Translations under genes and position numbers: made by a program
In this document: positions 1 through 8,971 of the stretch, piece by piece
Layout: every line of letters begins with the position of its first letter
Numbering within the stretch: the first letter of the stretch is position 1
Source: Bradyrhizobium sp. ORS 278
GTDB taxonomy: Bacteria > Pseudomonadota > Alphaproteobacteria > Rhizobiales > Xanthobacteraceae
Length of the DNA stretch: 64,000 nucleotides
Direction: 5' to 3'
Assembly (NCBI RefSeq): GCF_000026145.1
Contig: NC_009445.1
Location: 4,650,001 to 4,714,000 of the forward strand
The notes under the pieces: generated by a model
Told to the model about the DNA's origin: nothing
Databases searched by the model: none
What the model saw: only the letters and a program-made list of their open reading frames with translations

Positions 1-1948
1 AGATCGCGCGCGCCTCGGCGGGGGCCGTCACGTTCAGCACCTGCTTGCCCTTGCGGGTGTTGCTGACGCAATCCTCTTCCTTGACCACGAAGCCCTGGCC
101 GTCGGAGGCCGCCACCAGGAACTTGCGCTCGCCCTTGGTGACGAACATCGACACGATCGAGGCGTCCTGGTCGAGATCGATGAACATGCGGATCGGCTCG
201 CCATGGCCGCGGCCGCCGGGCAGCTTGCCGACATCGAGCGAGTAGAACTTGCCGTTGGTCGCGAACAGCAGCACCTTCGAGGTGTTCTCGGCAAAGAACG
301 ATTGGCCGAGCTGGTCGTCGGTCTTGAACTGCAGGTTCGACAGATCGGCGACGTGCCCCTTCAGCGTCCGCACCCAGCCCTTCTCGGAGACGACCACCGT
401 GACCGGCTCGCGCTCGATGAAGGCCTCCTCGATGGCGGCGAGATCGTGCTCCGGCGCGTCGGCGAAATTGGTGCGACGCTTGCCGAGCGGGGTCTTCGGC
501 CCGAACATGTCGCGCACGGTCTTGACCTGCTCGCCGACCTTGGCCCACTGCAACGGCTCGGAGCCGAGCAGCTCGTTGATGCCCTTGAGCTCGCCGCGCA
601 GGTTCTTGTCCTCGGTGCGGATCTCCATTTCCTCGAGCTTGCGCAGAGAGCGCAGGCGCATGTTGAGGATGGCCTCAGCCTGCACCTCGGTGAGCTTGAA
701 GGTCTTCATCAGGACCGGCTTCGGCTCGTCCTCGGTGCGGATGATCCGGATCACCTCGTCGATGTTGAGATAGGCGATCAGATAGCCGCCGAGAATCTCG
801 AGCCGGTTCTCGATCTGCTTCTTGCGGTAGTTCGAGCGGCGCAGCAGCACGTCGCGCAGATGATCGAGCCATTCGCGCAGGCACTCGGCGAGGCCGACCA
901 CCTTGGGAATCTTGCCCTTGATCAGCACGTTGAGGTTCAGCGGAATCTTGCTCTCGAGATCCGTCAGCCGGAACAGCGACTCCATCATCAGGGCGGGATC
1001 GACGTTCTTCGACTTCGGCTCGATCACGAGCCGCACGTCCTCGGCGGATTCGTCGCGGACGTCGCCGACCAGCGGCAGCTTCTTCTCGTTCAAGAGCTCG
1101 GCGATCTTCTCGACCAGCCGCGACTTCTGCACGAGAAACGGAATCTCGGTGATCACGACCACCCAGGTGCCGCGATTACCCTCTTCCTGCTTCCACTTGG
1201 CGCGGACGCGGAACGAGCCGCGGCCGGTGGTGTAGGCCTCGATGATCGACTCCTTGGAGTCGATCACGGTGCCGCCGGTCGGGAAGTCCGGACCCTTCAC
1301 CCAGCGCAGTAGCGCGCGCGACTTGGCGTCGGGCTTTTCGATCAGATGCAGTGCGGCGTCGCACAGTTCGGCAGCGTTGTGCGGCGGGATCGAGGTCGCC
1401 ATGCCAACCGCGATGCCCTGCGCGCCGTTGGCGAGCAGGTTCGGGAAGCCGCCGGGCAGCACCACCGGCTCCTTCGACTGGCCGTCATAGTTCGGCCGGA
1501 ACTCGACGCCGTCCTCGTCGATGCCCTCGAGCAGGAGGCGCGCGACATCGGTCATGCGCGCTTCCGTGTAGCGGTAGGCGGCCGGGTTATCGCCGTCGAT
1601 GTTGCCGAAATTGCCCTGGCCGTCGACCAGCGGATAGCGCGACGAGAAGTCCTGCGCGAGGCGCACCATCGCGTCGTAGATCGCCTGGTCGCCATGCGGA
1701 TGGAACGAGCCCATCACGTCGCCGACGATCTTCGCCGACTTCTTGAACGCGGTGCCGGGATCGAGCCGCAAGAGCCGCATGCCGTAGAGGATGCGCCGGT
1801 GCACGGGCTTGAGGCCGTCGCGGGCATCCGGCAGCGCCCGGTGCATGATGGTCGACAGCGCATAGGCGAGATAGCGCTCCTCCAGCGCGTCGCGCAGCGC
1901 GACCTCGTGAATCTCCGCAGGCTCCGGCGGAATCAGTGATTTTCCCAT
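1..1948 (-). CDS. parC: DNA topoisomerase IV subunit A, 3' end cut by the window edge
   Basis: ParC cuts and rejoins DNA in the ParC2ParE2 enzyme that unlinks replicated chromosomes. The visible 649 codons start [10 protein letters not shown] and contain the GyrA/ParC breakage-reunion domain: the HPHGD helix at about residues 83-87 preceded by Ser81 (the quinolone-resistance position of the family), and RYTEARM with the catalytic tyrosine at about residue 127. The beta-pinwheel C-terminal domain follows and runs off the window at base 1. A ParC call is preferred over GyrA because the start is short and the recO-side neighbourhood is the usual one for parC in rhizobia; GyrA is possible but unlikely. 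The start ATG (1946-1948) is the first methionine upstream of the conserved [18 protein letters not shown] segment. A gap of about 360 bases separates it from the divergent hydrolase. Confidence 0.93.
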   Translation of the reverse strand, partial: MGKSLIPPEPAEIHEVALRDALEERYLAYALSTIMHRALPDARDGLKPVHRRILYGMRLLRLDPGTAFKKSAKIVGDVMGSFHPHGDQAIYDAMVRLAQDFSSRYPLVDGQGNFGNIDGDNPAAYRYTEARMTDVARLLLEGIDEDGVEFRPNYDGQSKEPVVLPGGFPNLLANGAQGIAVGMATSIPPHNAAELCDAALHLIEKPDAKSRALLRWVKGPDFPTGGTVIDSKESIIEAYTTGRGSFRVRAKWKQEEGNRGTWVVVITEIPFLVQKSRLVEKIAELLNEKKLPLVGDVRDESAEDVRLVIEPKSKNVDPALMMESLFRLTDLESKIPLNLNVLIKGKIPKVVGLAECLREWLDHLRDVLLRRSNYRKKQIENRLEILGGYLIAYLNIDEVIRIIRTEDEPKPVLMKTFKLTEVQAEAILNMRLRSLRKLEEMEIRTEDKNLRGELKGINELLGSEPLQWAKVGEQVKTVRDMFGPKTPLGKRRTNFADAPEHDLAAIEEAFIEREPVTVVVSEKGWVRTLKGHVADLSNLQFKTDDQLGQSFFAENTSKVLLFATNGKFYSLDVGKLPGGRGHGEPIRMFIDLDQDASIVSMFVTKGERKFLVAASDGQGFVVKEEDCVSNTRKGKQVLNVTAPAEARAI

Positions 1949-2312
1949 TCGCGTAGAGCTTTCAGTGGGTTAGCCCAAATCAGGGGCTGACGTGAACGAT
2001 TTGGGAACAGGCTTTATGCGATCGCGGGCCGCGGCGCAACGATGGGCTCGCCCGGTTCCGCCCGGCGATTCACGGCGATGTGCCGCGGAACCGGGCGGCC
2101 GTCGAAGAAGCGAACGATCTCGCCGCGCACCCCGCAGTCTGATCAGCTCATCAAATGAGCAGCGATCGCGCACGTCCACCGGACGCAACAATGTCGCACA
2201 TCCATCAGTATTACTGAGAGCGTCACCAGCACTCGCTAAGGTGACGTTCGCATCCTCGCAAGGCGACAGCGCGGAGCGACACACGATTGCGCCCCATCAG
2301 AAAGGCAGACCC
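1949..2312. other. divergent intergenic region between parC and the hydrolase
   Basis: No convincing gene. It must hold the promoters of parC (leftward) and of the alpha/beta hydrolase (rightward). A perfect 6-bp dyad with a 3-base loop (gctcat, caa, atgagc) lies at 2146-2160 and could be a small operator. An AAAGG Shine-Dalgarno-like stretch lies at 2301-2305, eight bases before the hydrolase ATG. Confidence 0.5.
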
Positions 2313-3143
2313 ATGAGCTCAGGATTCGTGACGACATCGGACGGCACGCAGATCTTCTACAAGGACTGGGGCTCGGGACAGCCCATCGTCTTTCATCATG
2401 GCTGGCCGCTGTCGTCGGACGATTGGGACGCGCAGATGCTGTTCTTCCTCGCCAAGGGGTTTCGCGTCATCGCGCATGACCGCCGCGGCCACGGCCGCTC
2501 GAGCCAGACCGAGAATGGCAACGAGATGGACACCTACGCGGCCGACGTCGCCGCGCTTGCTGCGAAGCTGGACCTGAGAGATGCGGTTCACGTCGGCCAC
2601 TCCACCGGCGGCGGCGAGGTCGCGCGCTACGTCGCCAAGCACGGCAAGGGCCGCGTCGCAAAGGCCGCCCTGCTCGGCGCGGTGCCGCCGATCATGCTGA
2701 AGACAGCTAACAACCCCGGCGGCCTGCCGATCGAGGTGTTCGACGGCTTCCGCACGGCGCTCACCGCCAACCGCGCGCAGTTCTTCCTCGATATCCCGAC
2801 CGGCCCGTTCTACGGCTTCAACCGCGACGGCGCCAAGATCTCCGAAGGTGTGATCCGCAATTGGTGGCGCCAGGGCATGATGGGCGGCGCCAAAGCGCAT
2901 TACGATTGCATCAAGGCGTTCTCGGAGACCGACTTCACCGAGGACCTGAAGGCGATCGACGTGCCGGTACTGCTCATGCATGGCGAGGATGACCAGATCG
3001 TGCCGATCGACGATTCCGCGCGCATCGGCATCAAGCTGCTGAAGCATGGGACGTTGAAGACCTATCCGGGCTTCCCGCACGGCATGGCCACGACGCATGC
3101 CGACGTGATCAACGCGGACCTGCTGGCGTTCATCAAGGGGTAG
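2313..3143 (+). CDS. alpha/beta hydrolase of the non-haem chloroperoxidase/esterase group
   Basis: A 276-residue soluble alpha/beta hydrolase without a signal peptide. The triad is visible: nucleophile Ser97 in GHSTGG, acid at about Asp227 in HGEDDQIVP, and His256 in GFPHGM. The oxyanion-hole segment [11 protein letters not shown] near residues 28-38 and the HDRRGHGRS segment near 55-63 are typical of the cofactor-free 'chloroperoxidase' (perhydrolase/esterase) family, which hydrolyses small esters and can form peracids in vitro; the natural substrate is not predictable. The reading frame is open upstream, but ATG 2313 is chosen because homology begins exactly there ([20 protein letters not shown]) and an AAAGG site precedes it. 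It stands alone: parC is divergent on the left and a dispersed repeat follows on the right. Confidence 0.9.
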   Translation: MSSGFVTTSDGTQIFYKDWGSGQPIVFHHGWPLSSDDWDAQMLFFLAKGFRVIAHDRRGHGRSSQTENGNEMDTYAADVAALAAKLDLRDAVHVGHSTGGGEVARYVAKHGKGRVAKAALLGAVPPIMLKTANNPGGLPIEVFDGFRTALTANRAQFFLDIPTGPFYGFNRDGAKISEGVIRNWWRQGMMGGAKAHYDCIKAFSETDFTEDLKAIDVPVLLMHGEDDQIVPIDDSARIGIKLLKHGTLKTYPGFPHGMATTHADVINADLLAFIKG

Positions 3144-3156
3144 CTTCCCCCTCGGG

Positions 3157-3260
3157 GTCGTCGCCCGGCTTGACCGGGCGATCCAGTAATCACCAGCGGT
3201 CATGATTGAGCCGATGGGCCGCGGCGTACTGGATCGCCCGCCTGCGCGGGCGATGACGAC
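3157..3260. repeat. palindromic dispersed repeat (family A)
   Basis: Two long complementary arms, 3157-3188 and 3227-3260, each containing a small GC hairpin of its own (cccggcttgaccggg; cccgcctgcgcggg), flank about 38 spacer bases. The layout is that of a mobile intergenic palindrome and resembles the element at 63826-63948. It begins 13 bases after the hydrolase stop and may also end that transcript. Confidence 0.75.
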
Positions 3261-3343
3261 TGAGACCGGAGCGACATACAACTCATCATCAGACGCGTCT
3301 CCGCGCTCCCGCGACACTGTGAGCGCCCGAGCTATCCAATTAG

Positions 3344-3830
3344 GTCACCCTCTCCACTCAGAGGGCGCAGGGAAGGCCGGACCTCGGCTGAGGTCCGTGG
3401 CCCGCCTGCGAGAAAGAATGCAGGCGGCAGGTACCACGGGTCAGCCGGACGACCCGGCCTTCCCTGCGCGATGGGTTGACGATTTATACGCAGTCTCCCT
3501 GGTGTCCGGGCTTTTAGCCACCATCGCCCGCGAGATGCACGAAGGCATCGACCGCGAACTTGACGCCAGCATCGGGGCGCCGGGACGCTGCGACTTCATC
3601 GTCCTGCCGAACTCGTTCGTCCGCGCGCAACCGACGCGCTGCGAGCCGACAGGCCACCGCATCCCCGCCTCGCGTGTCGTGACGATCGCGCGCAAACGCC
3701 CCTCCGAGTGAGGCGGGATGGGCTGAAACATCCGCCTGATTTGCCCGACGGCACAAGCGGCCAAGGCTGCGGCAGATTGGCTCGACGGGCAGTTTTCGCA
3801 TGGGAGATCGGCGATTTCTGTAGATCCGAA
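3344..3830. repeat. probable member of a Bradyrhizobium dispersed intergenic repeat family (family B)
   Basis: Exact 16-base inverted arms lie at 3365-3380 (gcgcagggaaggccgg) and 3454-3469. The flanking sequence continues to about 3830 and encodes spurious ORFs on both strands whose text (for example HPLHSEGAGKAG) resembles translations I associate with a multicopy intergenic repeat in Bradyrhizobium genomes. No start site, ribosome site or domain supports a real protein. The limits are approximate, and the family assignment rests on memory of similar sequences rather than a comparison. Confidence 0.55.
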
Positions 3831-3952
3831 GGACATCGATGCGCGGGAACCCGGCTGGGCGGCGGCGCGTTACTGATCGTAACCCTTGTCGGGCATCGCA
3901 GCGTACCGCGTCATCGATGATCAGCCCAAGCCCTTTGCTGCGGAAGCTTGCC

Positions 3953-4171
3953 ATGAAGGATTTTTCGGACGCTGCTTTTTCCCCCGACGTGATCTCGCTG
4001 ATGACGCAGGCGCTGGACGGCGCGATTGCATCGTTGCCGGAGCCGGTCAGCTCGACCCACGTCACCCTTCTCGCGGAGTCGGTGCTGCGGACAGCGAAGA
4101 CCGGCGAGCGCGATCCGGCCGTCATGCAGCGGCTGGCGCTGCTGGAATTGCAGATCATGCCGCGGGTGTAG
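3953..4171 (+). CDS. small conserved-looking hypothetical protein (72 aa)
   Basis: Not recognised. ATG 3953 gives a 72-residue acidic soluble protein (starts MKDFSDAAFSPDVISLMTQ, ends LELQIMPRV). It is predicted mostly helical, with no cysteine and no membrane segment. The regular amphipathic pattern and the good fit of codon use to the neighbouring genes make it more credible than the overlapping frames. It follows repeat B and precedes another small ORF. Small helical proteins of this kind are common in rhizobia, but no function can be inferred. Confidence 0.55.
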   Translation: MKDFSDAAFSPDVISLMTQALDGAIASLPEPVSSTHVTLLAESVLRTAKTGERDPAVMQRLALLELQIMPRV

Positions 4172-4454
4172 AGCCAACTCACTCATTAGCACCCCGCCGC
4201 GATGCGCAAATTCACATCAGCATCCGACAAACCATCTCGCCGGCGGTTATCGTCCATATGCAGGATGACGTGCGCGCTTGGGTATGCATCGGAGTGGGGG
4301 TTTGAACTTGCCGGTTTGAACTTGCCTGGGCCGACCGAGACCAAATCAATACGAGAGCGAGATCCTCCGCGTGAATTGCGGCAGTCGCTCGAATGATCTT
4401 CAGACCATTCCGCGGCTCATCCCATTCCGGTTCCCAGGATGCTGGAGCGTACCG

Positions 4455-4637
4455 ATGTTCGACAAGAGTCACCTCGATGTCCTCGTCCCGCATTCGTTCC
4501 GGTCCGCAAAGCTTGCAAGCGACAAGGCCAAGTCGCGCCAGGACCTGGAAACGGTCGCCTTGTTTGCGGGGATCGGATTGCTCCTCACGCTGATCGCCGC
4601 GCTCTGTGGCGCAGCGATCCCCGTGGACTCGTTCTGA
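4455..4637 (+). CDS. possible small single-pass membrane protein (60 aa)
   Basis: Not recognised. A 60-residue frame starts MFDKSHLDVLVPHSFRSAKL. A basic, polar N-terminal half is followed by one hydrophobic helix at about residues 39-55 (VALFAGIGLLLTLIAALCG) and a short acidic tail. The arrangement suggests an inner-membrane microprotein with a cytoplasmic N-terminus. Upstream in-frame ATG codons exist, but the sequence before residue 1 looks non-coding. The gap from 4172 to 4454 before it shows nothing clear. Confidence 0.4.
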   Translation: MFDKSHLDVLVPHSFRSAKLASDKAKSRQDLETVALFAGIGLLLTLIAALCGAAIPVDSF

Positions 4638-4707
4638 CGATCGAACTCGCACGCATCCCCGCACCGGCCTCGGCGGCCGGTCGCCGATGTCGATCGCGCG
4701 GGTGGAC

Positions 4708-5331
4708 TTAGGCCGCCGCCGAGCGCTGCTCCGGCCATGGCTCGGCCCAGGCCGGCAAGCGCATCAGGCCGTCCAGCCAGCGCCCGATGTTAGGAAACTG
4801 ATCCAGCGGCATTTCCGCCTCGCGCCAGTCGGCGGCCATCGAAGCCGCGGCAAAGTCCGCGATGGTGAGCCGATCGCAAGCGATGTGGCCGTGCGCGCGC
4901 AGATGGGCGTCGAGCACGGAGGCGAAAGTCTTTAGGTTGGCAACCTTGCCGACAAGCGACGCGCGATCGGGCGCACCGAGGTTGAAGTTCCTCCGCACGA
5001 TGTGCTCGAAATAGAATGGCGCGACGGCCGGATTCCAATGGCTGTCGGTCCAGGCCAGCCAGCGCAGCACCTCGACCTGTTCCCGCGGGTCGCGTGACGG
5101 CCACATGTCGCAGCTCTCGCGGACGCAGAGATGGGCCATGATGGCGGTGGACTCCCACAAGACGGTACCACCGTCGACCAGCACCGGCGCCTTCATGTTG
5201 GGATTGAGCGCGGCGTAGTCCTCGGTCTTCATGCGGCCCGTGATGTCGATGAATTCGGCGGGCACGCCGAGATGCTTGACCAGCGCCAGCACGCGGCGCG
5301 GGGCCTGGGCCTTGATCCAGTAGATCTTCAT
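4708..5331 (-). CDS. glutathione S-transferase family protein
   Basis: A 207-residue soluble protein with an N-terminal thioredoxin-fold domain (about 1-80; cis-proline segment MKAPVLVDGGTVLWES with the Glu-Ser pair that binds the gamma-glutamyl group) and an all-helical C-terminal domain containing the family motif LTIADFAAAS at about residues 155-164. It probably conjugates or reduces small electrophiles with glutathione; the substrate is unknown. The conserved N-terminal active residue is not obvious (MKIYWIKAQAPRRVL), so the class cannot be fixed. ATG 5331 is chosen because the fold begins directly there. It is monocistronic; the 226 bases to the next gene hold only a small dyad (cgtcatt...aatgacg, about 5458-5486). 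Confidence 0.85.
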   Translation of the reverse strand: MKIYWIKAQAPRRVLALVKHLGVPAEFIDITGRMKTEDYAALNPNMKAPVLVDGGTVLWESTAIMAHLCVRESCDMWPSRDPREQVEVLRWLAWTDSHWNPAVAPFYFEHIVRRNFNLGAPDRASLVGKVANLKTFASVLDAHLRAHGHIACDRLTIADFAAASMAADWREAEMPLDQFPNIGRWLDGLMRLPAWAEPWPEQRSAAA

Positions 5332-5557
5332 GACGGGGTCTCCATGGCTGTGCCTTGAAGACGAACGCATGAGAGGTGGATCGACAGCGGCGGCGCAAAA
5401 CTTTTCGTGTGTTTAGGGCAGTGCTGCCACGCGCGAGAAGCCCAAGCTGTCGCACATCGTCATTACGGTGCGCCCCGGAATGACGTGCGGAGAGATCCTG
5501 CCCCTCACTAAGCGACGCGCCTGTCTTGAGGAACATCGCTCGTTGCCCTCGCGCTCC

Positions 5558-7159
5558 TCACATCGCCTTTACCGCTGCCTTTGCCGTGAGGATGCAGCCG
5601 GGCAGAAATGTTCCCTCCAGCGAGCGCTTGCCCGAGGCGCCACCGCCCCCGAAGCCCGCGGCTTCGCCGACGGCGTAGAGGCCGCTGATCGGGCTGCCCG
5701 CGGCGTCGAGCAGCCGGCTGTGCAGATCGGTCTTCAGGCCGCCGAGGCTCTTGCGGGTGATCAGCTGCATGTGGATCGCGATGAACGGCCCGGCCCCGCG
5801 CATCTGCAGCGGCGCCGGCTTGCAGGTGCGCAGCTTGTCGGGTCCCCATTGCCGCGCGTGCAGGATGCGGCGCAGCTGGTCGTCGTTGAAGAGCTTGTCG
5901 CCGTTCTCGAAGTTCGCATCGAAGGCATCGGCGGTCGCCTGCAGCACCTCGGGCTTGATGTCGTCGGTGCCGGTGAACGCGTTCATCTTGGCGGCAAGGC
6001 CCGCCAGCGTCTCGTCGACCAGGAAATGCCGGCTCTCGCGCTGCATCTGCCGGACCAGGCGGTGATTGCCGAGCAACGTCTCCTTGAGGAACATCGGCAT
6101 CTGCCGCTCGCGGATGCGCGCATTGTGCTCGGCGCCCGAGATCGCGAACTCCTTGGCGGCAATCCGCCAGTTCAACAGGTGCCACGTATACGGCTTCTCC
6201 TGCGCGGCGACGCGCTGGCACAGATCGTAGGTGTCGAAGCCGGTGACCAGCGGCTGCGGGCCGATGCGCTCGCCGCGATGGTCGAGCCACAGCGCCGATT
6301 TGCACGGCACCAGCGACAGGCCGTGACCGTCGAAATGCGGAAACGGATGCGGAATTCCGGCGGCGTAGTTCCACATTTCGCCGGCATGGGTGATCTGCGC
6401 GCCGATGGTCTCGGCCGCGTGATGATGCAGCTTGCCGTCGGCGAACGGGTGCGCGCCGTTGAGCATGGCGGACGGCATCGGCCGTCCCTTCACCCAGTTG
6501 GCGCGCGCCTCCGCATGGCCGCCATTGATGCCGCCCATGGCGAGCACCGTCAGCGGCGCAGCGATGCGGATCTCGGCACCGCTATCCTCATTGACGGCGA
6601 TGACGCCCGCCATAGCTCCGCCCGCCCGATCGAGGCCGACCACGCGATGACGATGCAGCACCGTCAGCTTGCCGCCGCGATCGGCGGCGCGCATCGCGGC
6701 GATCATCACGCGCGTCAGCCGCTGCGAGGTGCCCCAGACGATGTGATAGCGCGGCAGCGCGTTGCCGTCGCCCACGAGGCCGCGCTCGACCCAGTTCACG
6801 GCGGGCATAAAGGTCACGCCGTGCGACGACAGCCAGTCGTAGATCTCGCTCCGCGAATGCTCGACGTAATAGCGCGCCCACTGCAACGGCCAGTGCTCGC
6901 GCTCGTCGAGCTCGCCGAACCGGATCCAGTCGCGCAGCGCGATCTCCGGCGTGTCCGGGATCTTCATCCGCGCCTGCAAGGGCGTGCCGACCAGCGCCAT
7001 GCCTCCGAAGGCCCACAGCGCCAGTCCACCGAACCGCTCCGGCGTATCGCGATCGACGATTACGACGGAGTTGCCGGCGCGCAAAGCCTCGAGCGCGGTG
7101 ACGATGCCGGCGAGGCCGCCGCCGGCGATGACGAGGTCGGCTTGCAGCGGCGCGCTCAT
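5558..7159 (-). CDS. FAD-binding dehydrogenase (fumarate reductase/ketosteroid dehydrogenase-like flavoprotein)
   Basis: A 533-residue flavoprotein. The N-terminal dinucleotide-binding motif GGGLAG is at residues 13-18, ending in an acidic residue after VVIVD. The second FAD signature (GLYAVGEAAGFGGGGASG) lies near the C-terminus, as in the succinate dehydrogenase/fumarate reductase and 3-ketosteroid-1-dehydrogenase superfamily. It probably oxidises or reduces an activated C-C bond; the acceptor is unknown. ATG 7159 lies one base beyond the stop of the ThDP enzyme gene upstream, so the two are co-translated and probably act on one pathway. No twin-arginine or other signal peptide is visible, so it is cytoplasmic. 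Confidence 0.88.
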   Translation of the reverse strand: MSAPLQADLVIAGGGLAGIVTALEALRAGNSVVIVDRDTPERFGGLALWAFGGMALVGTPLQARMKIPDTPEIALRDWIRFGELDEREHWPLQWARYYVEHSRSEIYDWLSSHGVTFMPAVNWVERGLVGDGNALPRYHIVWGTSQRLTRVMIAAMRAADRGGKLTVLHRHRVVGLDRAGGAMAGVIAVNEDSGAEIRIAAPLTVLAMGGINGGHAEARANWVKGRPMPSAMLNGAHPFADGKLHHHAAETIGAQITHAGEMWNYAAGIPHPFPHFDGHGLSLVPCKSALWLDHRGERIGPQPLVTGFDTYDLCQRVAAQEKPYTWHLLNWRIAAKEFAISGAEHNARIRERQMPMFLKETLLGNHRLVRQMQRESRHFLVDETLAGLAAKMNAFTGTDDIKPEVLQATADAFDANFENGDKLFNDDQLRRILHARQWGPDKLRTCKPAPLQMRGAGPFIAIHMQLITRKSLGGLKTDLHSRLLDAAGSPISGLYAVGEAAGFGGGGASGKRSLEGTFLPGCILTAKAAVKAM

Positions 7160-7160
7160 G

Positions 7161-8822
7161 TCACGGCGCAATCTTGCGCTTGAGCATGCGCGCCACCGGC
7201 AGCGGCACGCGGTCGAGCGATCCCAGCAGATGCGGCAGCAGCTTCAGCTTCAGCCCGCTCAGCGCCGGCGGCACCACGGCCTCGATCAGATGGGGACCCG
7301 GGCGCTTCAGCGAACAGGCCAGCGCATCGGTGAACTCGTCCGGCGTGGTGACGCGTGTCGCCCGCACGCCCATGCCGTCGGCGATCTGCGCGAATTTCAG
7401 CACCGGCCCGTGCAGGTCGAGCTGCGCACGCGCCTTCGGTCCGATCTTCTCGGCCCCGACCCGCTCCAGTTCGACATTGAGCACCGAGTAGGATGCGTTG
7501 TTGAAGATCACCGCGGTGACGTTGAGCCGCTCGCGCGCGATCGTCCACAACGACTGGATCGTGTACATCGAGCTGCCATCGCCGATCAGCGCGATCACCG
7601 GCCGGTCCGGGCAGGCAATCGCGGCGCCGATCGCATTCGGCAGCCCCTGCCCGATGGCGCCGCCGGTCAAGGTGATCAGATCGTGGCGCGGCGCGCCGGC
7701 GGTGAACTTCGACAGCATCAGGCCGGAGCTGATCGCCTCGTCGATGATGATGGCGTTCTCCGGCAGAAGATGGCCGACGGCCTTGCAGACCTTCTCAGCC
7801 GTCAGCCTGTTGCCGCGCGGACGCCCGGGCCGCGAAGGGGCCGCCAATTCTGGTGTCGCCTGCTCGGCGCCGAGCGCCTTGACCAGCTTGGCCAGGCTTC
7901 CCGCGGCATCTTCCGCAGGCGTCGAGAGCGTCAGCACCTTGCAGCCGTCGTGCGGCAGATAGCTCCTCTTGCCAGGATAGGCAAAGAACGAGACCGGCGC
8001 CTTGGCATCGACCAGGACGAGCGTGTCGATCTCCTTGAGCTGGATCTGTGCCATCTCGGCGAGATAGGCGATGCGTTCGACGCCCGGCAGGCCGGCGCCG
8101 CGTTCCATCCGCGTCGGAAACGTCTCGGCGAAAACCTTGACGCCGCAGCTCGCGGCGATGCGTGCGGCGGCGAGCAGCGCCTGCTCCTGCAACGCCGTGC
8201 CGCCCAGCAGGATGGCGCTGCGGCCGCCCGCCTTGATCGCGGCGGCGACTGCCTGCACGGCCGCGTCGTCGGCCAAAGGCGGCGGCTCGATCACCGGTGC
8301 CGGCTCGGGCACGCCGCCCTCGCCCCAGGACACGTCGGCCGGCAGGATCAGGGTCGCCACCTGCCCCGGCCATGAGCACGCAGCTTTCACCGCCGCGACC
8401 GCATCGCGGCAGAGTTCGGATGTCACCTGCGAGGTCCAGACGAAGCTCGGTGAGACGTTGCGCGCGACGGTCTCGATGTCCGACTGCAGCTGAGCGTCGT
8501 ATTTGACGTGATAGGTCGCGTGGTCACCGACGATGTTGACGACGGGCACCTTGCCCTTGCGCGCATTGTGCAGGTTGGCGAGGCCGTTACCGAGCCCGCA
8601 GCCGAGATGCAGCAGAGTCGCCGCCGGCGTGCCGGTCATGCGGGCATAGCCGTCCGCAGCACCGGTGGCGACGCCTTCGAACAGGCACAGCACCGCGCGC
8701 ATCTCCGACGCCGTGTCCAACGCGGCGACGAAGTGCATTTCAGAGGTGCCGGGATTGGTGAAGCAGACCCGCACGCCGGCATTGGCGAGGGTCCTGACCA
8801 GAGCTTGCGCGCCATTGGGCAT
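7161..8822 (-). CDS. thiamine diphosphate-dependent enzyme, acetolactate synthase-like
   Basis: A 553-residue three-domain ThDP enzyme. The Pyr domain carries the catalytic glutamate in the segment FEGVATGAADGYARMTG (about residues 53-69). A central domain follows, then a PP domain with the metal/diphosphate motif starting GDGSSMYTIQ and ending about 28 residues later in Asn-Asn. This is the acetolactate synthase/benzoylformate decarboxylase family, but the gene has no ilvN-type small-subunit partner and sits with a flavin dehydrogenase, so a catabolic 2-keto-acid decarboxylase or carboligase is more likely than branched-chain synthesis. ATG 8822 is the first codon of the conserved domain. 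The divergent LysR gene 150 bases away is the likely regulator. Confidence 0.85.
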   Translation of the reverse strand: MPNGAQALVRTLANAGVRVCFTNPGTSEMHFVAALDTASEMRAVLCLFEGVATGAADGYARMTGTPAATLLHLGCGLGNGLANLHNARKGKVPVVNIVGDHATYHVKYDAQLQSDIETVARNVSPSFVWTSQVTSELCRDAVAAVKAACSWPGQVATLILPADVSWGEGGVPEPAPVIEPPPLADDAAVQAVAAAIKAGGRSAILLGGTALQEQALLAAARIAASCGVKVFAETFPTRMERGAGLPGVERIAYLAEMAQIQLKEIDTLVLVDAKAPVSFFAYPGKRSYLPHDGCKVLTLSTPAEDAAGSLAKLVKALGAEQATPELAAPSRPGRPRGNRLTAEKVCKAVGHLLPENAIIIDEAISSGLMLSKFTAGAPRHDLITLTGGAIGQGLPNAIGAAIACPDRPVIALIGDGSSMYTIQSLWTIARERLNVTAVIFNNASYSVLNVELERVGAEKIGPKARAQLDLHGPVLKFAQIADGMGVRATRVTTPDEFTDALACSLKRPGPHLIEAVVPPALSGLKLKLLPHLLGSLDRVPLPVARMLKRKIAP

Positions 8823-8904
8823 TGGAAAGCCTCTTGACGGGGAAGCCGGAGACTGGCGCGACACGGCGGCCCGCCCCGGTATTTCCCCTGATATGTTTGC
8901 GCCA

Positions 8905-8927
8905 TTCTGAGATTGACCGTCTTAGAA
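8905..8927. promoter_or_regulatory. candidate LysR operator between the divergent genes
   Basis: A near-perfect dyad, ttctgag, 9 bases, cttagaa (one mismatch), lies in the 149-base divergent gap between the ThDP-enzyme start (8822) and the LysR start (8972). Interrupted dyads with a T-N11-A core in this position are the usual LysR-type binding sites. The site assignment is inferred. Confidence 0.45.
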
Positions 8928-8971
8928 ATCCAATGAATTGTTATGGTCAGATCAATGAGTTGGGATCATCG

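Noticed and set aside
203..1312. Long plus-strand open frame antisense to parC
   Set aside because: The composition is that of a shadow frame in GC-rich DNA; the opposite strand encodes a clear ParC with catalytic motifs.
3441..3836. Overlapping frames on both strands with some apparent conservation
   Set aside because: They lie inside a probable dispersed repeat; apparent conservation would reflect copies of the repeat, not protein selection.
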